DNA of 22,261 nucleotides. Origin: Cenarchaeum sp. (GTDB lineage Archaea > Thermoproteota > Nitrososphaeria > Nitrososphaerales > Nitrosopumilaceae). How positions within the stretch are numbered: the stretch's first letter is position 1; every line of letters begins with the position of its first letter. A program made the position numbers and the translations under genes. This document shows, one piece after another, positions 14,256-20,983 of this stretch. The stretch is from the NCBI GenBank assembly GCA_020027365.1, contig JAHRAJ010000058.1:1-22261 (forward strand). Direction: 5' to 3'. The notes beneath the pieces were generated by a model. It worked only from the letters and a program-made list of their open reading frames with translations, ran no database searches and was not told the DNA's origin.

Positions 14256-16259
14256 ATGGTGATGAACCCGTTTACCGGACTCGTCCTGAACATATTTCTG
14301 GTGGCCGCCGTCCTGATCACCATGTATACCTGCAACTTTTACTACCTCACGATCCTGGCGTCGCGCAACCGGGGGGGAAACCCGACGGTGCAACTGGACG
14401 CCCCGTCCCTGACCGTCCACCTGCCCATATACAACGAAAGGTACGTGGCCGCAAGGCTGGTCGAGGCCGTATGCACGATGGACTATCCGCAGGATCGTAT
14501 GAGGATTATGGTGCTTGACGACTCGGACGATGAGACCGTCGAGCTGGTGAAAAAGACCGTTGACAAGTACCGTGAGCAGGGATTTCAGATTGAGCACGTG
14601 CGCCGCGGAACCCGGGTCGGATACAAGGCCGGCGCGCTAAAGCACGCCATGGAGAGCACCGACACGGACTTTGTCGCCATATTTGACGCCGACTTTATCC
14701 CGCCGCCGTGGTTTTTGCGCAGGGCAATCTCGCACTTTGCACACAGGGAGATTGGGCTTGTACAGTGCAGGTGGGGGCACGTCAACGAAAACTATTCTGC
14801 GATAACAAAGGCGCAGGCACTGAGCCTGGACTTTCACTTTTTGATAGAGCAAAAGGCAAAAAGCGACTCGCACCTGTTTATGAATTTCAACGGGACCGCC
14901 GGCATATGGCGCCGCGAGTGCATAGAGGATGCGGGCGGGTGGCACACCGCCACACTGGTGGAGGATTTGGATCTAAGCTACAGGGCCCAAATGCGGGGGT
15001 GGCGGTGCCTCTTTCTTCCCGACATTGTGGTGGATGCCGAGCTCCCCGTGCAGATGAACGCCGCAAAGCGCCAGCAGTTCCGATGGGCAAAGGGATCCAT
15101 CCAGTGTGCCACAAAGCTGCTGGCGGACATCGTGGTGCAGCGCAAGGTCGCGATGGAGGCAAAGTTTCAGGCGTTTATACAGCTTACCCGCCATATCGTA
15201 TACCCGCTCATGCTCATACAGTTTCTGGCACTTCCAATCCTGCTGGCATCAAACGTAAACCTGTACATCATAAGCTTTCTGCCTGCCGTCACGATCGCCA
15301 CCTACCTTGTGATGGGGCCCGGGGCATACCTGCTGATACTGCACAGGATGTACTCGTCATCGTGGACGTCAAAGGCAAAGGTGCTCCCGTCCCTGTTAAT
15401 CTACAACGCCGGGCTTTCCGTCAACAACACGGTGGCCGTGTTTGACGCCGTCTTTGGCAAAAAGAACGAGTTTCTCCGGACCCCCAAATACGGCATAATC
15501 CGGCGGGATGACGACTGGAGGGACAAGGCGTACAACCTGCCGTTTACCAAGACCACCCTGCTCGAGATATTCTTTGGCGTGTACGGGGTGCTGGGAATCC
15601 TGATATCCGTCTTCTCAAACAACCCGGTATTTGCCCCGATAATCGGGATACAGACGGTCGGATTCCTGTATGTGGCCTATCTGAGCCTGTCCCACTCTAA
15701 TTTTAAAAGAAATAAATCAAGAGATAATACGCCTCAATCCGGAGAGGAGCGGATGGCAGGCGTATCGTACAGGCTTTCAATGGTGGGGATTATGGCGGTC
15801 ATCCTGCTTGGGGCATATATGACGTTCCAGGGGTACAACACAGACGTCTATCCGCTGGATCAGGCACGCGGCAACATGGCCGCCATCATCAGCTCGACCG
15901 ACGCCGTCAGCATAATGGACTACATAGTGCAGGCCCAGCAAAACATACCGGAGGATGGCAACCCCGTCTGGATATTCCAGACCTCTACGACCGACTTTGC
16001 CCGCATGCAGCAGGACTTGGAGTTTATGCTCGAATACACGCAGCAGGCAGCATCCCTCCCGATTGACGACACCTCGTATCACACCGCCATGATCAACATA
16101 GACAGCCAAGCCTCGGAGATTCGTGAAAACCTGATGGATGCCACCCCCTATGTGTATGCAAGCCAGCAAAACATACTGCTGAGCACCCTGTGGATTGCGG
16201 TAATCATCGGTATATTCGCGGTGCTGAAGAGAAAAAAGGATCAGATCGCCGGAACCTAG
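14256..16259 (+). CDS. Membrane GT2 glycosyltransferase with extra C-terminal domain
   Basis: The 667-residue protein resembles processive cellulose-synthase-like family 2 transferases that use a nucleotide sugar at the cytoplasmic face and may pass the polymer through the membrane. After a first membrane helix (about 8-32) comes the GT-A domain: LPIYNER, Asp88-Asp89, the DAD metal motif (144-146), Glu236-Asp237 in LVEDLDL and QQFRW (273-277), the QxxRW acceptor motif. Membrane helices follow at about 305-375 and 430-480. Beyond residue 500 an added module has a helix (about 503-525), an extracytoplasmic helical domain of about 115 residues, and a final helix (about 640-660) with a Lys/Arg end. 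The sugar is unknown; surface polysaccharide or glycolipid synthesis is likely. It is convergent with the coiled-coil gene, sharing CTAG. Confidence 0.9.
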   Translation: MVMNPFTGLVLNIFLVAAVLITMYTCNFYYLTILASRNRGGNPTVQLDAPSLTVHLPIYNERYVAARLVEAVCTMDYPQDRMRIMVLDDSDDETVELVKKTVDKYREQGFQIEHVRRGTRVGYKAGALKHAMESTDTDFVAIFDADFIPPPWFLRRAISHFAHREIGLVQCRWGHVNENYSAITKAQALSLDFHFLIEQKAKSDSHLFMNFNGTAGIWRRECIEDAGGWHTATLVEDLDLSYRAQMRGWRCLFLPDIVVDAELPVQMNAAKRQQFRWAKGSIQCATKLLADIVVQRKVAMEAKFQAFIQLTRHIVYPLMLIQFLALPILLASNVNLYIISFLPAVTIATYLVMGPGAYLLILHRMYSSSWTSKAKVLPSLLIYNAGLSVNNTVAVFDAVFGKKNEFLRTPKYGIIRRDDDWRDKAYNLPFTKTTLLEIFFGVYGVLGILISVFSNNPVFAPIIGIQTVGFLYVAYLSLSHSNFKRNKSRDNTPQSGEERMAGVSYRLSMVGIMAVILLGAYMTFQGYNTDVYPLDQARGNMAAIISSTDAVSIMDYIVQAQQNIPEDGNPVWIFQTSTTDFARMQQDLEFMLEYTQQAASLPIDDTSYHTAMINIDSQASEIRENLMDATPYVYASQQNILLSTLWIAVIIGIFAVLKRKKDQIAGT

Positions 16260-17812
16260 GCCCTTATGCCGAGCTCCTTTTTGATCTCGTCCACGGCCCT
16301 TATGCCGTAAATGTCGCGGATCTGCCGCATCCGGAGCATCCCGCCCAGTCTGTCCTTTCCAATCCCGTCACACAGTACGGAGAACACGTCTGAAAACCGA
16401 ATCTCCCACCTGTCCGCACAGTCGAATATCTTGGAGATTGCCCATTGCTGGACATCCGATGGCATACTTACCGTGCCGTCGGTCTTGCCCGAGACTGTTT
16501 CAAACAGCCTGGTTATGTCGCGGATCTGCTCCATCATCCCCTCTATGTCGCGGAGCTCGCCATACTTTGACTCTGCACTCATCCTGATCTTTGACTGAAA
16601 CTCTGACAGCTTTAAAAGCGCCATGACCTCGTCGGACGACGACTCTTCCGTCTTTTTTACGGATCCTGCAAGCGAGGCGATCCGCTGTTCTATGGTGTTT
16701 GTCTTGTCAAACATGCTCTTCTTGAACGAGCCGACCTCTTCTTGGACCGTTTTTATCCCCTCTCCGACAAACGCTGTGACATCGGCCCTCTTTGCAAGCG
16801 AGCCAATCTCGTCCTCAATAACGCTGATCTTTCCGGCGCTCTGGGATATGGCGTTAATCTTTGTTTTTATCGCCTCGATCTCCGACGAGATTGACGATAT
16901 GGCGTCTGCCTTTTGCGATATGGTGGAAAACTGCCGCTTGAGGCCGTCTACGACTCCGCCTATGCTGTCCATGGTCTGGGCCTTTTCGGATATGCCGCCT
17001 ATGATCCTGCCTATGCCTGCAATCTCGTCCCGCAGGGATGCCGCAGAGTCTGCCTTTTGTGATATCTTGTTCAACTCTGTGCGCAGTCCGCCCATGTCAA
17101 TCTCAGACTCTATCCTGTCTGCCTTTGCAGATATCTCATCGGTGCTCTTTTTGAGGGAATCAATCTCTCCGCTGACCTGCAACAGCGACTCTGTCTTTCC
17201 GGACACGCCCCGCAGCTGATCGCGCACCTCGTCAATGCGCTGTGCCATCTTTATTATCATCTCAGAGTTGTTGTGGATGGATGCTATGCTGTCGCTGACC
17301 TGCTGTGACAGCTTTGCAGTGTCTGGCGCGGCCTTTTGGATCTTGGTCAGCTCTTCCTCGAGCCTGGCGGTCTGCGCGCCAATCCTGGACACGATGTCCG
17401 CCTGCTCGCCGGCCTGCCTAAAACCGGCAAACAACTTTTGATTGTCGTCCTCTAGTATGCTAATCTGCTTTGACTGCCTTTGTATGTGTTCCAGCGACGT
17501 GGTTATCGCATCCATCATCCCCTTCATCGATATGAGGATCTTCTGGTTGTCTGCAAAAATCCTCCCGATCGACTTTATCTCGCTTGTAAGCTGCTTGGCC
17601 GAGTCTGAGACATCGCCCACCTTTTTGAGGACCGCCGCGGGCGTAGGCTCCTTTTTGGGGGCCGCCTTTTTGGGGGCCGCCTTTTTCACGGCCGCCTTTT
17701 TGGGGGCCGCCTTTTTGGGGGCCGCCTTTTTCACGGCCGCCTTTTTGGGGGCCGCCTTTTTCACGGCCGCCTTTTTGGGGGCCGCCTTTTTGGGGGCCGC
17801 CTTTGTTGCCAT
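16256..17812 (-). CDS. Coiled-coil protein with histone H1-like Lys/Ala tail
   Basis: The 518-residue product begins MATK and then ten five-residue units of AAPKK or AAVKK (codons 5-54), a tail like histone H1 and bacterial Hc/AlgP proteins that bind DNA by charge. Residues about 60-420 are almost entirely heptad-like coiled coil with recurring ISQKAD/ISEKA units (several copies spaced about 30-40 residues) reminiscent of methyl-accepting or structural filaments. A compact C-terminal domain (about 430-518: SDVQQWAISKIFDCADRWEIRFSDVFSVL) is globular. No Walker motifs, so it is not an SMC ATPase. ATG 17812 fits a TATA at 17835-17843; in-frame ATGs at 17821 and 17827 are alternatives, the latter fitting a second TATA. 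Likely a chromatin- or envelope-organising scaffold, unproven. Confidence 0.8.
   Translation of the reverse strand: MATKAAPKKAAPKKAAVKKAAPKKAAVKKAAPKKAAPKKAAVKKAAPKKAAPKKEPTPAAVLKKVGDVSDSAKQLTSEIKSIGRIFADNQKILISMKGMMDAITTSLEHIQRQSKQISILEDDNQKLFAGFRQAGEQADIVSRIGAQTARLEEELTKIQKAAPDTAKLSQQVSDSIASIHNNSEMIIKMAQRIDEVRDQLRGVSGKTESLLQVSGEIDSLKKSTDEISAKADRIESEIDMGGLRTELNKISQKADSAASLRDEIAGIGRIIGGISEKAQTMDSIGGVVDGLKRQFSTISQKADAISSISSEIEAIKTKINAISQSAGKISVIEDEIGSLAKRADVTAFVGEGIKTVQEEVGSFKKSMFDKTNTIEQRIASLAGSVKKTEESSSDEVMALLKLSEFQSKIRMSAESKYGELRDIEGMMEQIRDITRLFETVSGKTDGTVSMPSDVQQWAISKIFDCADRWEIRFSDVFSVLCDGIGKDRLGGMLRMRQIRDIYGIRAVDEIKKELGIRA
17651..17800 (-). repeat. Ten 15-bp coding repeats (AAPKK/AAVKK)
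   Basis: Ten tandem 15-bp units encode the Lys/Ala tail; in protein order the third residue runs P P V P V P P V P P. Units are nearly identical at the DNA level (GCCGCCTTTTTGGGG or GCCGCCTTTTTCACG on the plus strand), indicating recent expansion or conversion, so copy number may vary between strains. Confidence 0.92.
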
Positions 17813-17834
17813 GGTGACCATGCGCATGAACCTG

Positions 17835-17862
17835 ATTAAAAAAGGTGGGTCAAAAATAAAAG
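17835..17862 (-). promoter_or_regulatory. Two candidate TATA boxes for the coiled-coil gene
   Basis: On the minus strand TTTTTTAAT (17835-17843) is 27 nt from ATG 17812, and CTTTTATTTTTG (about 17851-17862) is about 30 nt from ATG 17827. Either start could be leaderless. Confidence 0.5.
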
Positions 17863-17875
17863 ATGTAAAAAGTGG

Positions 17876-17983
17876 TTATTGGTTTACCACTTTGGCCTCG
17901 TGGAGTATCTCGTGGAATGTCTTTTGAACAAACCCGTCCGAGCTCTCCGCAAAGCCCTTCGTGCAGTAATCGCATCGAATCAT
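17876..17983 (-). CDS. 35-residue putative C2H2 zinc-finger miniprotein
   Basis: The frame begins MIRCDYCTKGF and contains Cys4, Cys7, Phe11, Phe23, His24 and His28, matching a C-x2-C...H-x3-H zinc knuckle with the hydrophobic residue three after the second Cys. The segment between Cys7 and His24 is 16 residues, a little longer than classical fingers. It ends HEAKVVNQ. ATG 17983 is supported by a TATA box 24 nt upstream; the frame continues upstream to 18064 but that part crosses the promoter and lacks conserved character. Such single-finger proteins may bind nucleic acid or a protein partner. It is read in the same direction as the coiled-coil gene, which has its own promoter. Confidence 0.65.
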   Translation of the reverse strand: MIRCDYCTKGFAESSDGFVQKTFHEILHEAKVVNQ

Positions 17984-18000
17984 AAATAAAGTATTGTACG

Positions 18001-18012
18001 GTACTTTTAACC
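18001..18012 (-). promoter_or_regulatory. TATA-box promoter of the zinc-finger miniprotein
   Basis: On the minus strand GGTTAAAAGTAC is centred 24 nt before the ATG at 17983, which decides this start over upstream in-frame codons. Confidence 0.6.
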
Positions 18013-18064
18013 CCCCGGTTATTATGGAATAACCTGCCCTTCCCTCCACCGTTGCTAGATTCAT

Positions 18065-18128
18065 GCAGTCAGATACCCCAGGTCTGTCTCCACACGTGTT
18101 GTTTCAGAGGACCCACTCATCACCCTGC
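18065..18128 (-). ncRNA. Candidate C/D box guide sRNA
   Basis: Reading the minus strand: GCAG stem strand, box C GTGATGA (18123-18117), a 9-nt spacer, box D' CTGA (18107-18104), a weak box C' GTGGAGA (18093-18087), a 14-nt guide, box D CTGA (18072-18069) and the closing stem strand CTGC. GCAG and CTGC pair, forming the expected terminal stem next to the C/D kink-turn. Total about 64 nt is usual for archaeal C/D sRNAs, and a TATA box is centred 26 nt upstream. The D guide is complementary to AUACCCC, which resembles the conserved 16S helix 24 sequence AGAUACCC; that target is a guess. Box C' is imperfect. Confidence 0.5.
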
Positions 18129-18150
18129 TGGCAGGGGTGGGTTGCCGGGG

Positions 18151-18158
18151 CATATATC
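18151..18158 (-). promoter_or_regulatory. TATA box for the candidate C/D sRNA
   Basis: CATATATC (minus strand GATATATG) is centred near 18154, 26 nt from the predicted RNA start at 18128. The palindromic core could also act on the plus strand, but the antiporter has a better placed TATA box. Confidence 0.45.
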
Positions 18159-18185
18159 TGACCGCCGCCGCCGTCAGGCGCAAGT

Positions 18186-18195
18186 CATTTAAAAG
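18186..18195 (+). promoter_or_regulatory. TATA-box promoter of the antiporter gene
   Basis: CATTTAAAAG is centred 26 nt before GTG 18216, supporting a leaderless GTG start. Confidence 0.65.
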
Positions 18196-18215
18196 AAAAT
18201 CCACCCCAACAACCC

Positions 18216-19541
18216 GTGCTTGACAGCGTGGTGTCTCAGGTGGATCCGTCGGGAATACGCGACTCGCTGGGTCAGAGCGTCAGCACCATCATAGAGCAGC
18301 TAAAGCCAGAGCTGCCCCACACCACGTTTGTGACGGATCTGGCGATAATCATGATTGTGGGGGCCATCGTGACCCTTGCATTCTTCAAGATAAGGCAGCC
18401 CCTGATCATCGGGTATCTGTTTGCAGGCATGCTGATAGGGCCGCTCTCGCCCCTGTGGTCGTGGTTTTTACCGGAGGGCGGACCACATGCGGACGGCGGC
18501 ACGGTCGGCATCCTGTCGGACATATCCGCGCTAAACCTGTTTGCGGAGATTGGCGTTATTTTGCTGCTGTTTGTGATAGGGATTGAATTCCCTTATGCAA
18601 AGATCCGTTCAATCGGCAAGGTGGCGGTCGGCGTGGGGACGATGGGGCTGTTTGCCACGCTGGGGGCGGTGTTTTATGCGGCAAGCCTGTTTGGGCTGGG
18701 GTTTATGGACTCGCTGTTCATCGCGGCGGCGCTGTCCATATCGAGTACGGCCATAATCGTCAAGATACTGGAGGATACGGGGAGGATACGCAGAGAGTCA
18801 TCGATAATGGTGCTGGGCATATTGATAGTGGAGGACGTGATTGCCGTCATACTGATCTCGTCGCTGCAGTCCGTGGCGCTGGTCGGCACCGTCTCGGTGG
18901 AGGGCATCATCGTGGTGGTGATCGTGGCCGCCGGACTCATCGCCGGCACGTTCACGGTGGGAACCCGCGTGTTTCCGCCCCTCATAGACAAGGTGGCCGC
19001 CGCCGAACACAGGGAGATCCTGCTGCTCAGCGTACTGGGGCTGTGCTTTGGGTATGCGTTGCTGGCAAACGTGGTGGGACTGTCCGTGGCGATAGGGGCG
19101 TTTCTGGCAGGCGTGCTGGTGGCCGAGTCAAAGTCGGCCGAGGTGTCAAAGCTGCTGTCCAGCCCGATCAAGGACATGTTTGTGGCGATATTCTTCGTAT
19201 CCGTCGGCGCCCTGATGGACATTAGCCAGATTGAAAACTATGTGTATCTGGCCATCGGGCTGATTGCCGTTGCGACCGGCGTCAAGTTTGGGGGGAACAT
19301 GGTGGGAAACATCGTGTTTGGACAAAAGCGGACAAAGTCGCTGCGCTCGGCGTTCATGCTGGGGGCGCCCCGGGGGGAGTTTTCCATCGTGATCGTCAAG
19401 ACCGGCGTGGACATTGGGGCCGTCAGCGCGTTTTTGTTCCCGCTGGTGGGGATTATCTCGATCATAACCGCGTTTATCTCGCCGTTTCTGGTCAGGGTCG
19501 GTGACAGGGTGGTTCGGAGGGCGGAGGGCGGCGATGCCTGA
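18216..19541 (+). CDS. Kef/Nap-type cation:proton antiporter (CPA2)
   Basis: The 441-residue protein has about eleven to twelve membrane helices starting near residue 40, after an amphipathic N-terminal segment. Family signatures are RQPLIIGYLFAGMLIGP, FAEIGVILLLFVIGIEF, SISSTAIIVKIL, LIVEDVIAVIL (Glu-Asp where KefB/C have Gln-Asp), VGLSVAIGAFLAGVLVAES and GAPRGEFSIVIV. It exchanges Na+ or K+ for H+, helping pH and ion balance; the ion cannot be told. It lacks the C-terminal TrkA-N/TrkA-C regulatory domains common in Kef systems. GTG 18216 is set by the TATA spacing. Its last eight bases overlap the start of the next gene, a possible partner. Confidence 0.92.
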   Translation: MLDSVVSQVDPSGIRDSLGQSVSTIIEQLKPELPHTTFVTDLAIIMIVGAIVTLAFFKIRQPLIIGYLFAGMLIGPLSPLWSWFLPEGGPHADGGTVGILSDISALNLFAEIGVILLLFVIGIEFPYAKIRSIGKVAVGVGTMGLFATLGAVFYAASLFGLGFMDSLFIAAALSISSTAIIVKILEDTGRIRRESSIMVLGILIVEDVIAVILISSLQSVALVGTVSVEGIIVVVIVAAGLIAGTFTVGTRVFPPLIDKVAAAEHREILLLSVLGLCFGYALLANVVGLSVAIGAFLAGVLVAESKSAEVSKLLSSPIKDMFVAIFFVSVGALMDISQIENYVYLAIGLIAVATGVKFGGNMVGNIVFGQKRTKSLRSAFMLGAPRGEFSIVIVKTGVDIGAVSAFLFPLVGIISIITAFISPFLVRVGDRVVRRAEGGDA

Positions 19542-19974
19542 CGATCTGGACTCGCTGCAGGAGCGGGCCCACGGCGGGATAACGACGTTTGATTTTGACG
19601 GCAGGCCCACCCCCTGCATAATGTTTGACGAGGAGGGGTTTGACCTCATAATGGGCAGGGTGGCCGGCCGGGCCCTGTCGATCGATACAAACCTGAACAT
19701 ACTTCGGGACGGGCTGGGCCACGTATTCGTCGAGATTGTCCTGGAGTTTTCCAAGGGCGGGTTTGTTGAAAAGGTGCTTGTCGATGCGGGCAGGCACCTC
19801 GAGTTTTTTGAGATGCTGGCAGACACGTCCATTCTGGCGCTGTCCTCGCCCAAGTCGAGGTTTGGACGTGACAACGTGTTTTTGATACAGCTGCCGCGGC
19901 CAGACAGGGCCGTAAACGCCTTGGAGGTGATCAAGAGGGGGCTGGCCGCCACGGACGGCATGTGGGATGCATGA
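19534..19974 (+). CDS. Unknown protein overlapping the antiporter gene
   Basis: The 146-residue soluble protein is not recognised. It reads ITTFDFDGRPTPCIMFDEEGF near the start, then a helix-strand pattern with HVFVEIVLEFSKGGFVEKVL and FFEMLADTSILALSS, ending IKRGLAATDGMWDA. There are no membrane helices and no nucleotide-binding glycine loop, so it is not an evident TrkA domain. ATG 19534 follows a GGAGGGCGG purine run and overlaps the antiporter stop by eight bases, implying co-translation and perhaps a regulatory role for the antiporter. It is convergent with tRNA-Gly, 16 bases away. Confidence 0.78.
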   Translation: MPDDLDSLQERAHGGITTFDFDGRPTPCIMFDEEGFDLIMGRVAGRALSIDTNLNILRDGLGHVFVEIVLEFSKGGFVEKVLVDAGRHLEFFEMLADTSILALSSPKSRFGRDNVFLIQLPRPDRAVNALEVIKRGLAATDGMWDA

Positions 19975-19990
19975 CGCGGCTAATAATCGG

Positions 19991-20067
19991 TGGTGCAGTT
20001 GCCGGGATTTGGACCCGGGTCACGAACTTGGCAAGCTCGAATAATAACCAAACTATACTACAACTGC
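19991..20067 (-). tRNA. tRNA-Gly (anticodon GCC)
   Basis: On the minus strand the acceptor stem GCAGTTG/CAACTGC closes perfectly with discriminator A and genome-encoded CCA (19993-19991). The anticodon arm CGAGC/GTTCG holds loop TTGCCAA with anticodon GCC at 34-36. Variable loop is TGAC, and the T arm CCGGG/CCCGG encloses TCCAAAT. The D arm has stem GTAT with a 10-base loop containing GG; its opposite strand TTAT gives one T-T mismatch and a G-T pair, so it is weak. Mature length is 74 nt plus CCA, with no intron. A TATA box lies 28 nt upstream. Confidence 0.92.
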
Positions 20068-20090
20068 CCGCATCACGTCTTGCGTGTTGC

Positions 20091-20100
20091 TATTAAAATC
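20091..20100 (-). promoter_or_regulatory. TATA-box promoter of tRNA-Gly
   Basis: On the minus strand GATTTTAATA is centred about 28 nt before the tRNA 5' end at 20067. Confidence 0.6.
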
Positions 20101-20314
20101 CTCTGATGGGCCGCGGGGGCTTTGGGCGCCCTGTCCTTTGGCCGTCCGGGGCGCTAGGCGGGGCATCCGCCGCCACCCCGTCGCGGTGACCGGGGCAAGC
20201 CGGTTTGCCTGAACGTGCCTGCCAAGATAATCGAACGGTATGGGGGCCGGCGAGGTTGTAATCGGTGCGCGTGGTGGTTGACCGGGGCGGCGGGGGTAAG
20301 GGTGCCGGGCACGG

Positions 20315-20821
20315 TCAGTCCTTTTTTTTGTTTATGGGGCTGACCTTGATCGTGGGCGTTCCTGGAAGCTTTACACACGCGGTCCGCAGTGCGTGTGATG
20401 CGGCGGCCACGTGCTCCTTTTTGACCTCCATCTCCATTATGCACTGCCCGATCTTTACGCGGGCCGCCAGACTTACGGCCTTGCCAAACGCCCGGCGCAT
20501 GCCTTCCTGCAACCTGTCGGCACCGGCGGTGGCGATCATCTTGTTTTCCCTGAGCAGGATGTGCGGGTATATGCGGAGCCTTGAAAAGTAGCCGCTCTCG
20601 CCGGTGGTCTTTTCGAGGCGCTTGTTTGCGGCCAGCCTGCATGATTCTATGGCCATGTGCCGTATCTGGATCTTTTCGTTGATGAGCAGCTGTACCACAT
20701 AGTCATAGTCGCCGCGCTTGCCGCCGTGATACTTGGCAATCTTTGACTGGGGCTTGCCCTTGATGTACTTTTTCTGGGCGTAGGGCTGTCCGTTGCTTTT
20801 TCGGTAGTTTGCACCGTGCAT
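20315..20821 (-). CDS. rpl10e: Large-subunit ribosomal protein L10e (uL16)
   Basis: The 168-residue basic protein is the archaeal uL16, which sits by the A-site tRNA and peptidyl-transferase centre. Family pattern: the N-terminal ANYRK...PYAQKKYIKGKPQSKI, HMAIESCRLAANKRLEK, the YFSRLRIYPHILLRENKM block and RMRRAFGK-like LQEGMRRAFGKAVSLAARV, ending in a Lys tail. ATG 20821 follows a TATA box at leaderless distance. It stands alone, divergent from endA, and is separated from tRNA-Gly by about 250 bases in which no further gene was seen. Confidence 0.95.
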   Translation of the reverse strand: MHGANYRKSNGQPYAQKKYIKGKPQSKIAKYHGGKRGDYDYVVQLLINEKIQIRHMAIESCRLAANKRLEKTTGESGYFSRLRIYPHILLRENKMIATAGADRLQEGMRRAFGKAVSLAARVKIGQCIMEMEVKKEHVAAASHALRTACVKLPGTPTIKVSPINKKKD

Positions 20822-20840
20822 GGCGGGGATGGCTGGGGGC

Positions 20841-20850
20841 CTATATTTTA
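20841..20850 (-). promoter_or_regulatory. TATA-box promoter of rpl10e
   Basis: On the minus strand TAAAATATAG is centred about 25 nt before ATG 20821. Confidence 0.68.
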
Positions 20851-20862
20851 ACGGTTAGTAGC

Positions 20863-20900
20863 CATCATCATCATCGCCACCACCACCACCACCACCACCG
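20863..20900 (+). repeat. CAT/CAC triplet tract between divergent promoters
   Basis: Four CAT units, a GC-containing join and then about eight CAC/ACC units form a microsatellite-like block between the rpl10e and endA TATA boxes. It could shift by slippage and change the distance between the two promoters. Confidence 0.85.
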
Positions 20901-20952
20901 CAGTCGTCGTCGGTGGGGACCTGGGGAGGGGGTGGTTTTTTTGCATAGGCGC

Positions 20953-20964
20953 CTTTATGTAAAA
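20953..20964 (+). promoter_or_regulatory. TATA-box promoter of endA
   Basis: CTTTATGTAAAA is centred about 27 nt before GTG 20984, supporting GTG as a leaderless start. Confidence 0.62.
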
Positions 20965-20983
20965 GGGGTGGCTGACGGGGCTT

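Noticed and set aside
17651..17800. Regular 15-bp tandem repeats that could suggest a CRISPR or satellite array
   Set aside because: Units are directly adjacent without spacers and keep the reading frame of the Lys/Ala tail.
18121..18139. CACCCTGC/GCAGGGGTG inverted repeat as a terminator or operator
   Set aside because: No T-run follows, and half of it is explained by the stem and box C of the candidate sRNA.
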